Shown one piece after another: positions 34,662 through 43,587 of a stretch of DNA of 64,000 nt (within the stretch, counting starts at the first letter, position 1; each line of letters starts with the position of its first letter). The notes under the pieces were generated by a model. It was not told where the DNA came from and did no database searches. It saw only the letters and a program-made list of their open reading frames with translations. The position numbers and the translations under genes are program-made. Source of the stretch: JAICUF01 sp038250675 (lineage in GTDB: Bacteria; Gemmatimonadota; Gemmatimonadetes; Gemmatimonadales; GWC2-71-9); assembly GCA_038250675.1 (NCBI GenBank), contig JBBSCB010000001.1, positions 186,001-250,000 of the forward strand, given 5' to 3'.

Positions 34662-35044
34662 CGGCAGTGATTCTGGACTTCTCCCGACCCCACATCCTCC
34701 GCGACGAGCGTGAGTACGAGGCTGCCGTGGCGGAGCTCGATACACTGGCCTATGCGAACGCGGCTGAGGGCAGCGACGACTACGATCGTCTGCTGTTTCT
34801 CTCCGTTCTGGTCGAAGCGTACGAGGCGGAGCACGATCGGATCGATATTCGCGATGTGACACCTCAGCAGATCGTGGCGTTCGCGCTCGAGCAGAAGAGC
34901 ATGAAGCGCGCGGACCTGCACGAGATCATGGGTGGGAAGAGCCGCGTATCCGAATTCTTCAGTAGGAAGCGCGATCTGTCGCTAACGCAGGCGAAGCGAC
35001 TTCGGGATCTTCTGGGGCTGCCGCTCGAGGCGCTCATCACTTAG
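34658..35044 (+). CDS. HigA-type antitoxin
   Basis: The 128-residue protein has the HigA arrangement: an N-terminal helical part (HILRDEREYEAAVAELDTL, YDRLLFLSVLVEAYEAEHDRI) and a C-terminal Xre-type helix-turn-helix (MKRADLHEIMGGKSRVSEFFSRKRDLSLTQAKRLRDLLGLP). The toxin-first order and 4-bp overlap with the HigB-like gene are typical for higBA. The antitoxin gene itself appears complete. It probably represses the locus. Confidence 0.88.
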   Translation: MTAVILDFSRPHILRDEREYEAAVAELDTLAYANAAEGSDDYDRLLFLSVLVEAYEAEHDRIDIRDVTPQQIVAFALEQKSMKRADLHEIMGGKSRVSEFFSRKRDLSLTQAKRLRDLLGLPLEALIT

Positions 35045-35106
35045 GCATTCGTCAGTTCAGGTCAGGGCACTTCCACTTCCCGCCTCTCTCGCACGTTCAG
35101 GGACTC

Positions 35107-36735
35107 ATGCGGACCATACTCTGCCTGCTCACGCTCGTGACCGCGGTCGGACGCCAGGCGCCGGCTCAGGATACCGCGGTGTCCGTCATTCCGCGGCCGG
35201 CGGTCCTGACGCGTCACGTCGGTCAGTTCACCCTCACGCCCCGCACGACGATCTGGACCGACCGCGCCAGCGCGGCGCTCGGGCGGCGGCTCGCGGCGTA
35301 TCTCGAGCCGGCCACCCGCTACGTGCTGACGGTGCACGGCGCCGGCACTCCCGCCGGCAACCGCATCGTGCTCCGGCGGGATCGCTCGCTTGCCCGGCTG
35401 GGATCCGAGGGCTACCACCTCGAGGTGCGGCGCGGAGTGATCACGGTGCGATCGGCTGGCGCGGCGGGACTGTTCTACGGGATCCAGACGATTCGCCAGC
35501 TGCTGCCGCCGGCGATCTTCCGGGAGGCGCCGATCGGTGACGTGCGATGGACGATGCCCGCGGTGAGCATCGAGGACACGCCGCGCTTTGGGTGGCGCGG
35601 CGCGCATCTGGACGTGACGCGCCACTTCATGCCAAGGGAGTTCGTCAAGAAGTACATCGACCTGCTGGCGCTCCACAAGATGAATTCGTTCCACTGGCAC
35701 CTGACCGACGACCAGGGCTGGCGGATCGAGATCCGGAAGTATCCGCGGCTGACGTTGGTGGGCGGCTGGCGCACGGAGACGCTGGTGGGACCGTACACCG
35801 CGGACACCGCCCTGCACGTCTACGATCATCAGCGCCATGGCGGCTTCTACACCCAGGACGACATCCGCGAGATCGTGGCGTACGCCCGTGCGCGCTACGT
35901 CAACATCGTGCCCGAGATCGAGATGCCGGGCCACTCGCAGGCGGCGATCGCGGCGTATCCGTTTCTGGGCAATACCGGTGACACGCTGCCCGTATTGACG
36001 ATCTGGGGTGTGAGTCCCAACATCCTCAACCCGTCGGACAGCACCGTCGCCTTCATGAAGGACGTGCTGACCGAGGTGATGACGCTCTTTCCCGGCCTGT
36101 ACATTCACATCGGCGGAGACGAGGCGCCCAAGACCCAATGGAAGGCGAGCCCGCTGGCGCAGGCGCGGATGCGTGCCCTCGGCCTGAAGAACGAGGATGA
36201 GCTGCAGAGCTGGTTTACCCGCCAGATGGACGCATTCCTGACGGCGCACGGGCGCCGGCTGGTGGGCTGGGACGAGATTCTCGAGGGCGGGATTGCGCCC
36301 AACGCGATCATCATGTCATGGCGCGGCACCGCAGGCGGGATCACGGCGGCGCGTGCCGGGCACGACGTGGTCATGGCGCCGGGAAGCCATACCTACTTCG
36401 ATCATTACCAGTCGCTGGCCCGCGACTCGGAGCCGCTGTCTATCGGCGGGTTCCTGCCGCTCGATACCGTCTATGCATTTGAGCCGGTGCCGGCCGAGCT
36501 GGAGCCGCAGTATGCCCGGCACATCCTGGGGGCACAGGGACAGGTCTGGACCGAGTACATCGCGACGCCCAAGCAGGTGGAGTACATGGCGTATCCCCGC
36601 CTGTCCGCGCTGGCCGAGGTGCTGTGGACGCCGGTGGCACGGAAGGACTTTGCGGATTTCCGGTCGCGGCTGATGGTTCATTTGCAGCGCCTCGACGCGC
36701 TGGACGTGCACTACCGACCGCTTTCGCCGCCGTAG
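35107..36735 (+). CDS. Beta-N-acetylhexosaminidase (GH20)
   Basis: The enzyme removes terminal GlcNAc/GalNAc from glycans by substrate-assisted catalysis. The 542-residue protein has a Sec signal peptide (MRTILCLLTLVTAVGRQAPAQ), a GH20b beta domain (about 25-145) and the catalytic TIM barrel with FHWHLTDDQGWRIE, PEIEMPGHSQAAI and the catalytic pair D338-E339 in HIGGDEAPK. Its 3' end overlaps the convergent fucosidase gene by 25 bp. It fits the amino-sugar glycan theme of the region. Confidence 0.96.
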   Translation: MRTILCLLTLVTAVGRQAPAQDTAVSVIPRPAVLTRHVGQFTLTPRTTIWTDRASAALGRRLAAYLEPATRYVLTVHGAGTPAGNRIVLRRDRSLARLGSEGYHLEVRRGVITVRSAGAAGLFYGIQTIRQLLPPAIFREAPIGDVRWTMPAVSIEDTPRFGWRGAHLDVTRHFMPREFVKKYIDLLALHKMNSFHWHLTDDQGWRIEIRKYPRLTLVGGWRTETLVGPYTADTALHVYDHQRHGGFYTQDDIREIVAYARARYVNIVPEIEMPGHSQAAIAAYPFLGNTGDTLPVLTIWGVSPNILNPSDSTVAFMKDVLTEVMTLFPGLYIHIGGDEAPKTQWKASPLAQARMRALGLKNEDELQSWFTRQMDAFLTAHGRRLVGWDEILEGGIAPNAIIMSWRGTAGGITAARAGHDVVMAPGSHTYFDHYQSLARDSEPLSIGGFLPLDTVYAFEPVPAELEPQYARHILGAQGQVWTEYIATPKQVEYMAYPRLSALAEVLWTPVARKDFADFRSRLMVHLQRLDALDVHYRPLSPP

Positions 36736-38096
36736 TACAGCCCGATCCGCCCCAGCCGTACCGGGCCCACCGCCGCGGTGACGGTGAGGCGGACCCGATC
36801 GGCGGCGACCGACGCAATCTGCTGGAGCCGGCGGTGGCCGATGGTGGTCCCGCGCGCGACAGTGCGCCAGCCGTCGCGGGTGCGGCACTCGACTGCGTAG
36901 CCGGCCACGGCCTGCCCGTGCTCGATCGCCTCCCCAAGTGATATCAGGTCAAAGGTCCGGACCGCCGGGAGTGCCAGCGTCATGATTCGCCGGACGGGAT
37001 CGCCGGTGCGCCTGGCATCTGCCGCCAGATCGGTGGCCAGCAGCGCGCTCCGCCGCGCGCCAAACTCCGCGAGCCGCCGCACATCGCTGTCATGCAGCAG
37101 TCCCGACGTGGTGGGCGGGACGTTGAGGAGCAGATTGGCGTTCCGGCCCACCGAGCTCAGGTAAAGTTCGAGCAGATCATCGGTTGATCGCACCCGCTCA
37201 TCCTCTGCCGGATGCCAGAACCATCCGGGCCGGATGGACACGTCCGCCTCGGCCGGGCGCCAGACGGAACCGGCGGGGTCGCCGTGCTGCAGTGCGTCGG
37301 TGATGCCGGGCCCGTCGGCGCCGGGATAGGGCACCGCGGCCGGGTCCACGGTGCACCAGTTGGGATCGCCCGCCTCGCCCCTCTCGTTGCCGCACCAGCG
37401 GATGTCCGGGCCCGCATCGGAGAAGATCAGTGCGTGCGGCTGAAGGGTGCGGACGATGCGGTGGATCCGGGGCCAGTCGTAGGTCTGGCGCCGGCCGTTG
37501 GGTCCTTCGCCGTTGGCGCCGTCGAACCAGACCTCGGCGACAGGCCCGTAGCCGCTCAGGAGCTCGGTGAGCTGGCCGCAGTAGAAGTCGTTGTAGCGTT
37601 CGCCCTGACCATATGATGGTGCGTGCCGGTCCCACGGCGAGAGGTAGAGTCCCAGACCCAGGCCCTCGCTCCGCGCGGCGGCCGCCAGTTCGGCCACGAC
37701 GTCTCCGCCGCCGCCGCGCCACGGGCTCGCGCGCACCGAGTGATCGGTGAGCCGGCTGGGCCAGAGGCAGAAACCGTCGTGGTGCTTGGCAGTGAGGATG
37801 ACGGTCCGGAATCCGCCGGTGCGCGCGGCGCGGACCCACTGGGTGGCATCGAGCCGCGCCGGGTCGAAGATCGCCGGCGACTCGGTGCCGTCGCCCCATT
37901 CCCGGTCGGTGAAGGTGTTGACGCCAAGGTGCAGGAACATCGCCAGCTCGCGCTGCTGCCAGGCGAGCTGATCGGGCGTGGGCACCGGGCGGGCAGCGAT
38001 TGCGCCGTGGGCGATGACGCCGCCAATCGGCCGGCCGATTGGCAGCGCGGCCAGAGCCCCGGCCGCGCCGGAGCGGAGCAGGTCGCGGCGCCGCAT
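36711..38096 (-). CDS. Alpha-L-fucosidase (GH29), Tat-exported
   Basis: The enzyme is predicted to release L-fucose from glycans. The 461-residue protein starts with a Tat signal (MRRRDLLRSGAAGALAALP). The GH29 domain has HLGVNTFTDREWGDG, TAKHHDGFCLWPS and the nucleophile D192 in WFDGANGEG; the general acid is not obvious. A C-terminal beta domain (about 380-461) resembles the F5/8-type tail of the family. Its ATG is followed directly by the phosphodiesterase gene stop (both touch 38096), so the two are transcribed together. Confidence 0.93.
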   Translation of the reverse strand: MRRRDLLRSGAAGALAALPIGRPIGGVIAHGAIAARPVPTPDQLAWQQRELAMFLHLGVNTFTDREWGDGTESPAIFDPARLDATQWVRAARTGGFRTVILTAKHHDGFCLWPSRLTDHSVRASPWRGGGGDVVAELAAAARSEGLGLGLYLSPWDRHAPSYGQGERYNDFYCGQLTELLSGYGPVAEVWFDGANGEGPNGRRQTYDWPRIHRIVRTLQPHALIFSDAGPDIRWCGNERGEAGDPNWCTVDPAAVPYPGADGPGITDALQHGDPAGSVWRPAEADVSIRPGWFWHPAEDERVRSTDDLLELYLSSVGRNANLLLNVPPTTSGLLHDSDVRRLAEFGARRSALLATDLAADARRTGDPVRRIMTLALPAVRTFDLISLGEAIEHGQAVAGYAVECRTRDGWRTVARGTTIGHRRLQQIASVAADRVRLTVTAAVGPVRLGRIGLYYGGESGR

Positions 38097-39238
38097 CAGG
38101 GGCGCGTGCGGCTGCGGGGCAGGAACACCCCCGGCAGCGGCGCCGCGGCATCGGGCAGCAGCGTCGCGTAATCGGGCACGAGCAGAGCACCGACGGTGGC
38201 GGCAATCTGGCTCTGGGTCACCGCCGGTGCGGCGGTGCCGGTCTCGGTCACATCGGGGCCGATGACGGCGATCCAGATCCTTTCGGCCCCGGCGACGGTG
38301 CGGCCGTGGTCGGTCCAGTCCGTGAGGGTACCGCCCCGGCCGTGGTCGGCGGTGATGATAAATGTGGTGCGACCGCGGTACTCCGGCATCGCCTGCATCG
38401 TGCGCCAGAGGTCGGCCACGAACTCATCCACCCGGCGGGCGGAGCGGAGCACCTGGTCGTAGCGCCGGCTGTGGGCCCACTCATCGGTCTCGCCGTAACC
38501 CACGAAGAGTAGTCGCGGCTTCCGCGTGGCGACGTAGTCGAGGACCGCGGCCTGCATGAAACCGTCGTACGCCAGCTCGTCGTCCCAGAGCCGGGTGGTA
38601 GTGGCGTAGAGCTGGTTGATGGTGCGCTCGGCCGGGGAGGGGTTGGTGGGGAACGGCGGCTCCCAGCCGGCTTGGACAAGGAAACCGGCCCGCTGGCGGT
38701 TGAAGATCGCGGCAAAGACGTCCCACGTGCCGAACGCCGCGACGCGGCCCCGGAAGGCGGGGAGCGCGGCTAACCGCTCGAAGACGGTGACGTTGGGATT
38801 GGGGCCAAAATCGTTGCGGTCGATCCGGGGATCGGCGCGGCCAGTGAGCATTTCGTTGTAGCCGGGATAGGAGAACTTGAGGCCGTTAGTCACGGCGGCC
38901 GCGGCACCGCCATCGTCCGGATCGCCAAAGATGCGGCCGTCGGTGGCGATGGTGGTCCAGAGAAAGGGGAGCAGTGCCTGGCGCCGCTGGGCCGGGTCGG
39001 GCTGCCAAAACGTCCGGCGGATGGCGGCGGTGTCTTCCACGCCGCCGTAGCGCCGGTTGATCAGGGCCGAATCGGCGCCGCGAACCAGCTCCTGCCAGCG
39101 GAGCCCGTCGGTGACGATGAGGACGACGTTCTGCGTCCGCGGCGGCCGCTGCGCCGTCGCGGGGGCCGCGATAGCGGCGGCCGCTGTGATGAGGGCTGCC
39201 ACCATCAGCGGCAGCCGGCGATGCCATTTCCCTGTCAT
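38096..39238 (-). CDS. Exported alkaline phosphatase-superfamily (nucleotide pyrophosphatase/phosphodiesterase-like) protein
   Basis: The 380-residue protein has a Sec signal peptide (about 1-30, cut after ATAQ). VVLIVTDGLRWQEL carries the first metal aspartate, FSYPGYNEMLTG places S123 where NPP enzymes have the nucleophilic Thr/Ser, and FIITADHGRGGTLTDWTDHG supplies further metal ligands. It could remove phosphate, phosphodiester or sulfate groups from glycans or nucleotides. It shares a transcript with the fucosidase gene. Confidence 0.85.
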   Translation of the reverse strand: MTGKWHRRLPLMVAALITAAAAIAAPATAQRPPRTQNVVLIVTDGLRWQELVRGADSALINRRYGGVEDTAAIRRTFWQPDPAQRRQALLPFLWTTIATDGRIFGDPDDGGAAAAVTNGLKFSYPGYNEMLTGRADPRIDRNDFGPNPNVTVFERLAALPAFRGRVAAFGTWDVFAAIFNRQRAGFLVQAGWEPPFPTNPSPAERTINQLYATTTRLWDDELAYDGFMQAAVLDYVATRKPRLLFVGYGETDEWAHSRRYDQVLRSARRVDEFVADLWRTMQAMPEYRGRTTFIITADHGRGGTLTDWTDHGRTVAGAERIWIAVIGPDVTETGTAAPAVTQSQIAATVGALLVPDYATLLPDAAAPLPGVFLPRSRTRP

Positions 39239-39262
39239 GTGCGCTCCGGATCAGGCGCCGGT

Positions 39263-39292
39263 CTTTCGCTCGGCGCGCGGTGCCCGTATTCT
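39263..39292 (+). promoter_or_regulatory. Bipartite promoter-like motif before the DUF1080 operon
   Basis: CTTTCG (39263-39268), an 18-bp spacer and TATTCT (39287-39292) lie 63 bp before the start of the DUF1080 lipoprotein gene. It is identical in both boxes and spacing to the motif at 30099-30128. Confidence 0.45.
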
Positions 39293-39355
39293 GAGAGCCG
39301 GGGCGCGCCGGTCGGCGTGGCCCGTCCCTTCTCCAACACTCCGATCGAGACGACG

Positions 39356-40090
39356 ATGACCTTTCGAGCGGTCTCCCGCCTGGCATGGTTCGCTGTGCTG
39401 GGAATGGTATCGATGACGACGGCCTGCGGACAGGGCAACGGTGTCGCTCCGGCCGACAAGAACAACATGCTCACCAGCCGGGAGCAGCAGGACGGGTGGC
39501 GCCTGCTGTTCGACGGCAAGACGCTGGACGCGTGGCGCGGCTATCAGATGCAGACGCTGCCGGACGGCTGGACGGTGCGCGACGGAATCATCTCCAAGAC
39601 CACCAGTGCCGGCGACCTGATCTCGAAGGAGCAGTTCGGCGACTTTGACCTGACGTTCGACTGGAAACTGGGCGTCGGCGGCAATGCCGGCGTCTTCTAC
39701 CGGGCCACTGAGGAATACGACCACGTCTACTGGACCGGCCCCGAGTACCAGCTGCTGGATGACCTGACGGCGCCCGATGGGCGGAGCCGGCTGACGTCGG
39801 CCGGTGCCGCGTACGGGCTCTACCCCGCGCCGATCGGTCCGCTGCGTCCGGCCGGCGAGTGGAACACCGGCCGCATCGTGGTCAAGGGCGCCCACGTGGA
39901 GCACTGGATGAACGGGCAGAAGCTCCTGGACTACGACCTCTGGAGCCCGGACTGGAACGCCAAGGTCAAGGCGAGCAAGTTCTCCGCCTGGCCGCACTAC
40001 GGCATGGCCAGGACCGGACATCTGGGCATCCAGGGCGATCATGACGGGGTGCTTTCGCTGCGCAACGTCAAGATCCGCCCGCTGCCATGA
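39356..40090 (+). CDS. DUF1080 lipoprotein (3-keto-glycoside hydrolase/lyase family)
   Basis: DUF1080 proteins (3-keto-disaccharide hydrolase family) have a concanavalin-like jelly-roll and cleave oxidised glycosides. The 244-residue product has a lipobox MTTAC (C about 23) and the motifs DGWRLLFDGKTLDAWRGY, GDFDLTFDWKLGVGGNAGVFYR, GPEYQLLDD and GHLGIQGDHDGVLSLRNVKIRPL. ATG 39356 was chosen because it gives a clean lipoprotein signal. It overlaps the MFS gene by 4 bases and is predicted to sit in the periplasm. Confidence 0.92.
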   Translation: MTFRAVSRLAWFAVLGMVSMTTACGQGNGVAPADKNNMLTSREQQDGWRLLFDGKTLDAWRGYQMQTLPDGWTVRDGIISKTTSAGDLISKEQFGDFDLTFDWKLGVGGNAGVFYRATEEYDHVYWTGPEYQLLDDLTAPDGRSRLTSAGAAYGLYPAPIGPLRPAGEWNTGRIVVKGAHVEHWMNGQKLLDYDLWSPDWNAKVKASKFSAWPHYGMARTGHLGIQGDHDGVLSLRNVKIRPLP

Positions 40091-41340
40091 GCGCCATCCG
40101 GACGAAGCTCTCGGTGATGATGTTCCTCCAGTACTTCGTCTGGGGGTCGTGGTTCGTCACGATGGGCACGTATCTGACGCAGACCCTGCACTTCACCGGC
40201 TCCCAGGTGGGGCTGGCCTACGGTGCCACCGCCATCGCCGCGCTGGTGACGCCGTTCTTCATGGGTATGGTGGCCGATCGCTTCTTTGCCACCGAGAAGC
40301 TGCTGGCGGTGCTGCACCTGGCCGGCGGCGCACTCCTCTGGTACGTGTCCACGCTGACGACGTTCGCGACGTTCTATCCGGCGCTGATCCTGTACGCGCT
40401 CTGCTACATGCCCACCCTCTCGCTCTCCAACTCGATCTCGTTCCACAACGTCGAGGACCCGGCCCGCGACTTCCCCAGGATCCGGGTGCTGGGGACGCTG
40501 GGCTGGATCGCGGCCGGCTTTCTGATTGGCCGGGTGCTCCACGCCGATCCGCTGGCGCTGCCGCTCAAGGTGGGGGCGCTGGCGTCCATCGTGCTGGGCG
40601 TGTTCTCGCTGGTGCTGCCGCACACGCCGCCCAAGGCGGCGGGCACACCGTTCAGCGTGCGCGACGCGCTGGGGCTCGACGCGCTGAGTCTGCTCAAGGA
40701 CCGGTCGTTCCTGATCTTCGTGATCGGCTCGTTCCTGCTCTGCATCCCGCTCCAGTTCTACTACAGCTTTGCCAATCCGTTCCTGAACGAGATCGGCGCG
40801 CCGGAGCCGGCGTTCATCCAGACCTTTGGCCAGATGTCGGAATTCTTCTTCATGCTGTTGCTGCCGCTGGCACTCCGGCGCTTTGGCATCAAGGGCATCA
40901 TGCTGGGCGGCATGCTGGCGTGGGCGCTCCGCTACGTGGCCTTCAGCAGCGGCGACGCGAGCGCCGGCATGTGGCTGATCTACGGTGGCATCCTGCTCCA
41001 CGGCATCTGCTACGATTTCTTCTTCGTGGGCGGGCAGATCTATACCGACGAAAAGGCCGGCGTGAAGGTGCGCGCGGCCGCGCAGGGGTTCATCAACTTC
41101 GTCACCAACGGGCTGGGCTACTTCATCGGCGCGTTCGTGTCCGGCGCGGTGGTGGAGCGGTGGACCATCCCCAATCCGGCCTGCAGCGATGCGCAGGCGG
41201 CGGCGGGGCAGTGCCTGGCCGTGACCCACGACTGGCACACGATCTGGCTGGTGCCGGCCGCGATGGCGGCGGTGGTGCTGGTGGCGTTTGCGCTGCTCTT
41301 CCGGCCTCCGCGCCGGGTGGCCGCGGCCGCGGCCGCGTAA
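40087..41340 (+). CDS. MFS transporter of the nucleoside:H+ symporter type
   Basis: The 417-residue membrane protein has about 12 transmembrane helices. LSVMMFLQYFVWGSWFVTMGTYL and the later IYTDEKAGVKVRAAAQGFINFVTNGLGYFIGAFVSG are typical of NupG/XapB-like proteins, which in Bacteroidota and related bacteria often occur in sugar operons next to DUF1080 and Gfo/Idh/MocA genes. It probably imports the product of the periplasmic steps. It starts in the stop of the DUF1080 gene (ATGA). Confidence 0.9.
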   Translation: MSAIRTKLSVMMFLQYFVWGSWFVTMGTYLTQTLHFTGSQVGLAYGATAIAALVTPFFMGMVADRFFATEKLLAVLHLAGGALLWYVSTLTTFATFYPALILYALCYMPTLSLSNSISFHNVEDPARDFPRIRVLGTLGWIAAGFLIGRVLHADPLALPLKVGALASIVLGVFSLVLPHTPPKAAGTPFSVRDALGLDALSLLKDRSFLIFVIGSFLLCIPLQFYYSFANPFLNEIGAPEPAFIQTFGQMSEFFFMLLLPLALRRFGIKGIMLGGMLAWALRYVAFSSGDASAGMWLIYGGILLHGICYDFFFVGGQIYTDEKAGVKVRAAAQGFINFVTNGLGYFIGAFVSGAVVERWTIPNPACSDAQAAAGQCLAVTHDWHTIWLVPAAMAAVVLVAFALLFRPPRRVAAAAAA

Positions 41341-41366
41341 CCGACGGATCCACTCGAGGAGATCAC

Positions 41367-42698
41367 ATGGCTGTTTCCAGACGGAACTTCGTGTCGACGG
41401 CCGCCGCGGGCGCGGCGGCGTTCACCATCGTCCCGCGCCACGTGCTGGGCCGCGGCTACCGGGCGCCGAGCGACACGCTGAACGTGGCGTGCATCGGGGT
41501 GGGCGGCATGGGGCGCAACGACGTCACCGGGATGAGCGGCGAGAACCTGGTCGCCTTTGCCGACGTGGACTGGCGGAGCGCGGAAGACGCCTTCAAGACG
41601 TATCCCAAGGTCAAGCGGTACAAGGACTACCGGGAGATGATCGACAAGGAGAAGGGACTCGACGCGATCACCGTCTCCATTCCCGATCACTCGCATGCAG
41701 CGGCCGCGCTTCTCTCCCTCCGCTCCGGCCATCACACCTACTGCCAGAAGCCGCTGGCGCGGACCATCGGCGAGGTGCGGGCGCTAATGGCGCAGGCCAA
41801 GGCCTCCCCCAGGCTGGCCACCCAGATGGGCAATCAGGGGCACGCCGGCGCCGGCACCCGGCTCATCCGGGAGATCGTCGAGGCCGGCGCCATCGGGACG
41901 GTCAAGGAGGTCCACTACTGGACCAATCGCCCCATCTGGCCCCAGGGCATGGACCGGCCCAGCGAGGCGTTCAACGTGCCGCCCACTCTCGACTGGAATC
42001 TCTGGCTGGGGCCCGCGCCGGAGCGGCCGTACAATCCGGCGTATGCGCCGTTCCGCTGGCGTGGCTGGTGGGATTTTGGCTGCGGCGCGCTGGGCGATAT
42101 TGCCCCGCACGCCATGGACGCGGCCTTCTGGGCGCTCAATCTGGGTTTCCCCACGCGGATCGTGGCGGAGACCTCGCCGCTCTACCCCGAGACGGCGCCC
42201 AGGATGTCGCGCATCGTGTACGAGTTTCCGGCCCGCGGGAGCCGGCCGGCGCTCACCGTCTTCTGGCGCGACGGCGGCCTCACGCCCGCGCGCCCCGACG
42301 GCTATCCGGCCGACGCGCCGTGGCCGCTGGGTGGCGACCCGGGGCATCAGCTCTGGGTCGGCACCGACGGGATGCTGGTGGCGGACGTCTATGGCGAGGG
42401 AGTGCGGCTGGTGGACCCCGCGCGCGACAAGGAGATCAAGGCCCACCCGCCGGCGCAGAAGTATCCGCGGACCGAGGGCGTCTATAAGGAATGGATCGCC
42501 GCCATGAAGTCGGGGACGCAGCCGGGGTCCAACTTCAACGGCCACTCTGGACCGCTGACGCAGATGGTGCTGCTGGGCAACTTTGCGGTCCGGATGCAGG
42601 AGCCGATCCTGCTCAACTCCGATACCGGCGAGATCCGCAACTCCGGCGTGCCGCCGGAGTACCTCAACCCCAGCTACCGCAAGGGCTGGACGTTGTGA
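41367..42698 (+). CDS. Tat-exported Gfo/Idh/MocA-family oxidoreductase
   Basis: The 443-residue NAD(P)-dependent dehydrogenase starts with a Tat signal (MAVSRRNFVSTAAAGAAAF). The Rossmann loop is ACIGVGGMGRND, and HHTYCQKPLARTIGE contains the EKP-type catalytic lysine (QKP here). The C-terminal part has the long beta-sheet domain of the family. GAGGAG lies upstream of the ATG. Exported members carry a tightly bound cofactor and oxidise or reduce sugars. Its neighbours suggest action at C3 of glycosides. Confidence 0.93.
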   Translation: MAVSRRNFVSTAAAGAAAFTIVPRHVLGRGYRAPSDTLNVACIGVGGMGRNDVTGMSGENLVAFADVDWRSAEDAFKTYPKVKRYKDYREMIDKEKGLDAITVSIPDHSHAAAALLSLRSGHHTYCQKPLARTIGEVRALMAQAKASPRLATQMGNQGHAGAGTRLIREIVEAGAIGTVKEVHYWTNRPIWPQGMDRPSEAFNVPPTLDWNLWLGPAPERPYNPAYAPFRWRGWWDFGCGALGDIAPHAMDAAFWALNLGFPTRIVAETSPLYPETAPRMSRIVYEFPARGSRPALTVFWRDGGLTPARPDGYPADAPWPLGGDPGHQLWVGTDGMLVADVYGEGVRLVDPARDKEIKAHPPAQKYPRTEGVYKEWIAAMKSGTQPGSNFNGHSGPLTQMVLLGNFAVRMQEPILLNSDTGEIRNSGVPPEYLNPSYRKGWTL

Positions 42699-43441
42699 AC
42701 GTCGAGGCCTGCGTGGACTCCATCGAGTCCGCGCTGGCCGCGGAAGCGGGCGGTGCGGACCGCCTCGAGCTGTGCGACAACCTGGCCGAGGGCGGGACGA
42801 CACCGAGTGCGGGTACGATCGCGGTATGCCGGGAGCTCGTCGGCATACCGCTTTTCGTGCTGGTGCGGGCGCGGGGCGGGAGCTTTGTCTATTCCGCGGC
42901 CGAGGTGGAGGCGATGGCGCGCGACGTGGCGCTGTGCCGGGAGCTGAGGGCCGACGGCGTGGTGATCGGGGCGCTCCGTCCCGACGGCGCGATCGATCTC
43001 GACGCGACACGGTTCCTCATTGCCGCGGCCCGTCCGATGGCGGTCACCTTCCATCGGGCGTTCGATGTCTGCCGTGATCCTGCGGCCGCGCTCGACGAGC
43101 TCATCGGGCTCGGTGTGGAGCGGGTGCTGACCTCGGGGCAGCAGGCGAGCGCGATCGACGGGGCCGTGCTGATCGGTCAGCTGGTCCAGCGGGCGGCGGG
43201 GCGGATCGGCATCCTGGCCGGGGGTGGCGTCACCGAGGAGAACGTGCGCAGGTTGGTGTCGATCACCGGTGTGCATGAAATTCACGTGCGTGGCGCATCG
43301 CCCGCCACGAGCGAAATGCAGTATCACAATCCGCGGATCAGCTTCCAGAAACCGGTCACCACCGACGATCGCGTGCGGATGGAGACCGATGCCGAGCGGA
43401 TCCGGGCAATCGTAAACCTGGCCGCGTCTCCCGGGGATTGA
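42695..43441 (+). CDS. cutC: CutC-family TIM-barrel protein
   Basis: The 248-residue protein has the CutC pattern: VEACVDSIESALAAEAGGADRLELCDNLAEGGTTPS, MAVTFHRAFDVC, RVLTSGQQASA and GILAGGGVTEENV. The old role in copper homeostasis is doubted in the literature. Here it is the last gene of a sugar operon, its GTG overlapping the Gfo/Idh/MocA stop, so a role in sugar metabolism is a fair inference. No signal peptide is present, so it should act in the cytoplasm. Confidence 0.93.
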   Translation: MNVEACVDSIESALAAEAGGADRLELCDNLAEGGTTPSAGTIAVCRELVGIPLFVLVRARGGSFVYSAAEVEAMARDVALCRELRADGVVIGALRPDGAIDLDATRFLIAAARPMAVTFHRAFDVCRDPAAALDELIGLGVERVLTSGQQASAIDGAVLIGQLVQRAAGRIGILAGGGVTEENVRRLVSITGVHEIHVRGASPATSEMQYHNPRISFQKPVTTDDRVRMETDAERIRAIVNLAASPGD

Positions 43442-43587
43442 CCGCACTACCAATCCGCTTCCGGCCGCCAGGGCCATCCGCCGCGCAGCCCCAACTCCGC
43501 TACCCCTGCCAAGTGATATGAGCCCGCCCGGCCGCGGTGCGCGCGTGTCAGCTGGAGGCGCCTGTCCATGCCCGCTCTGGAGCGCAT

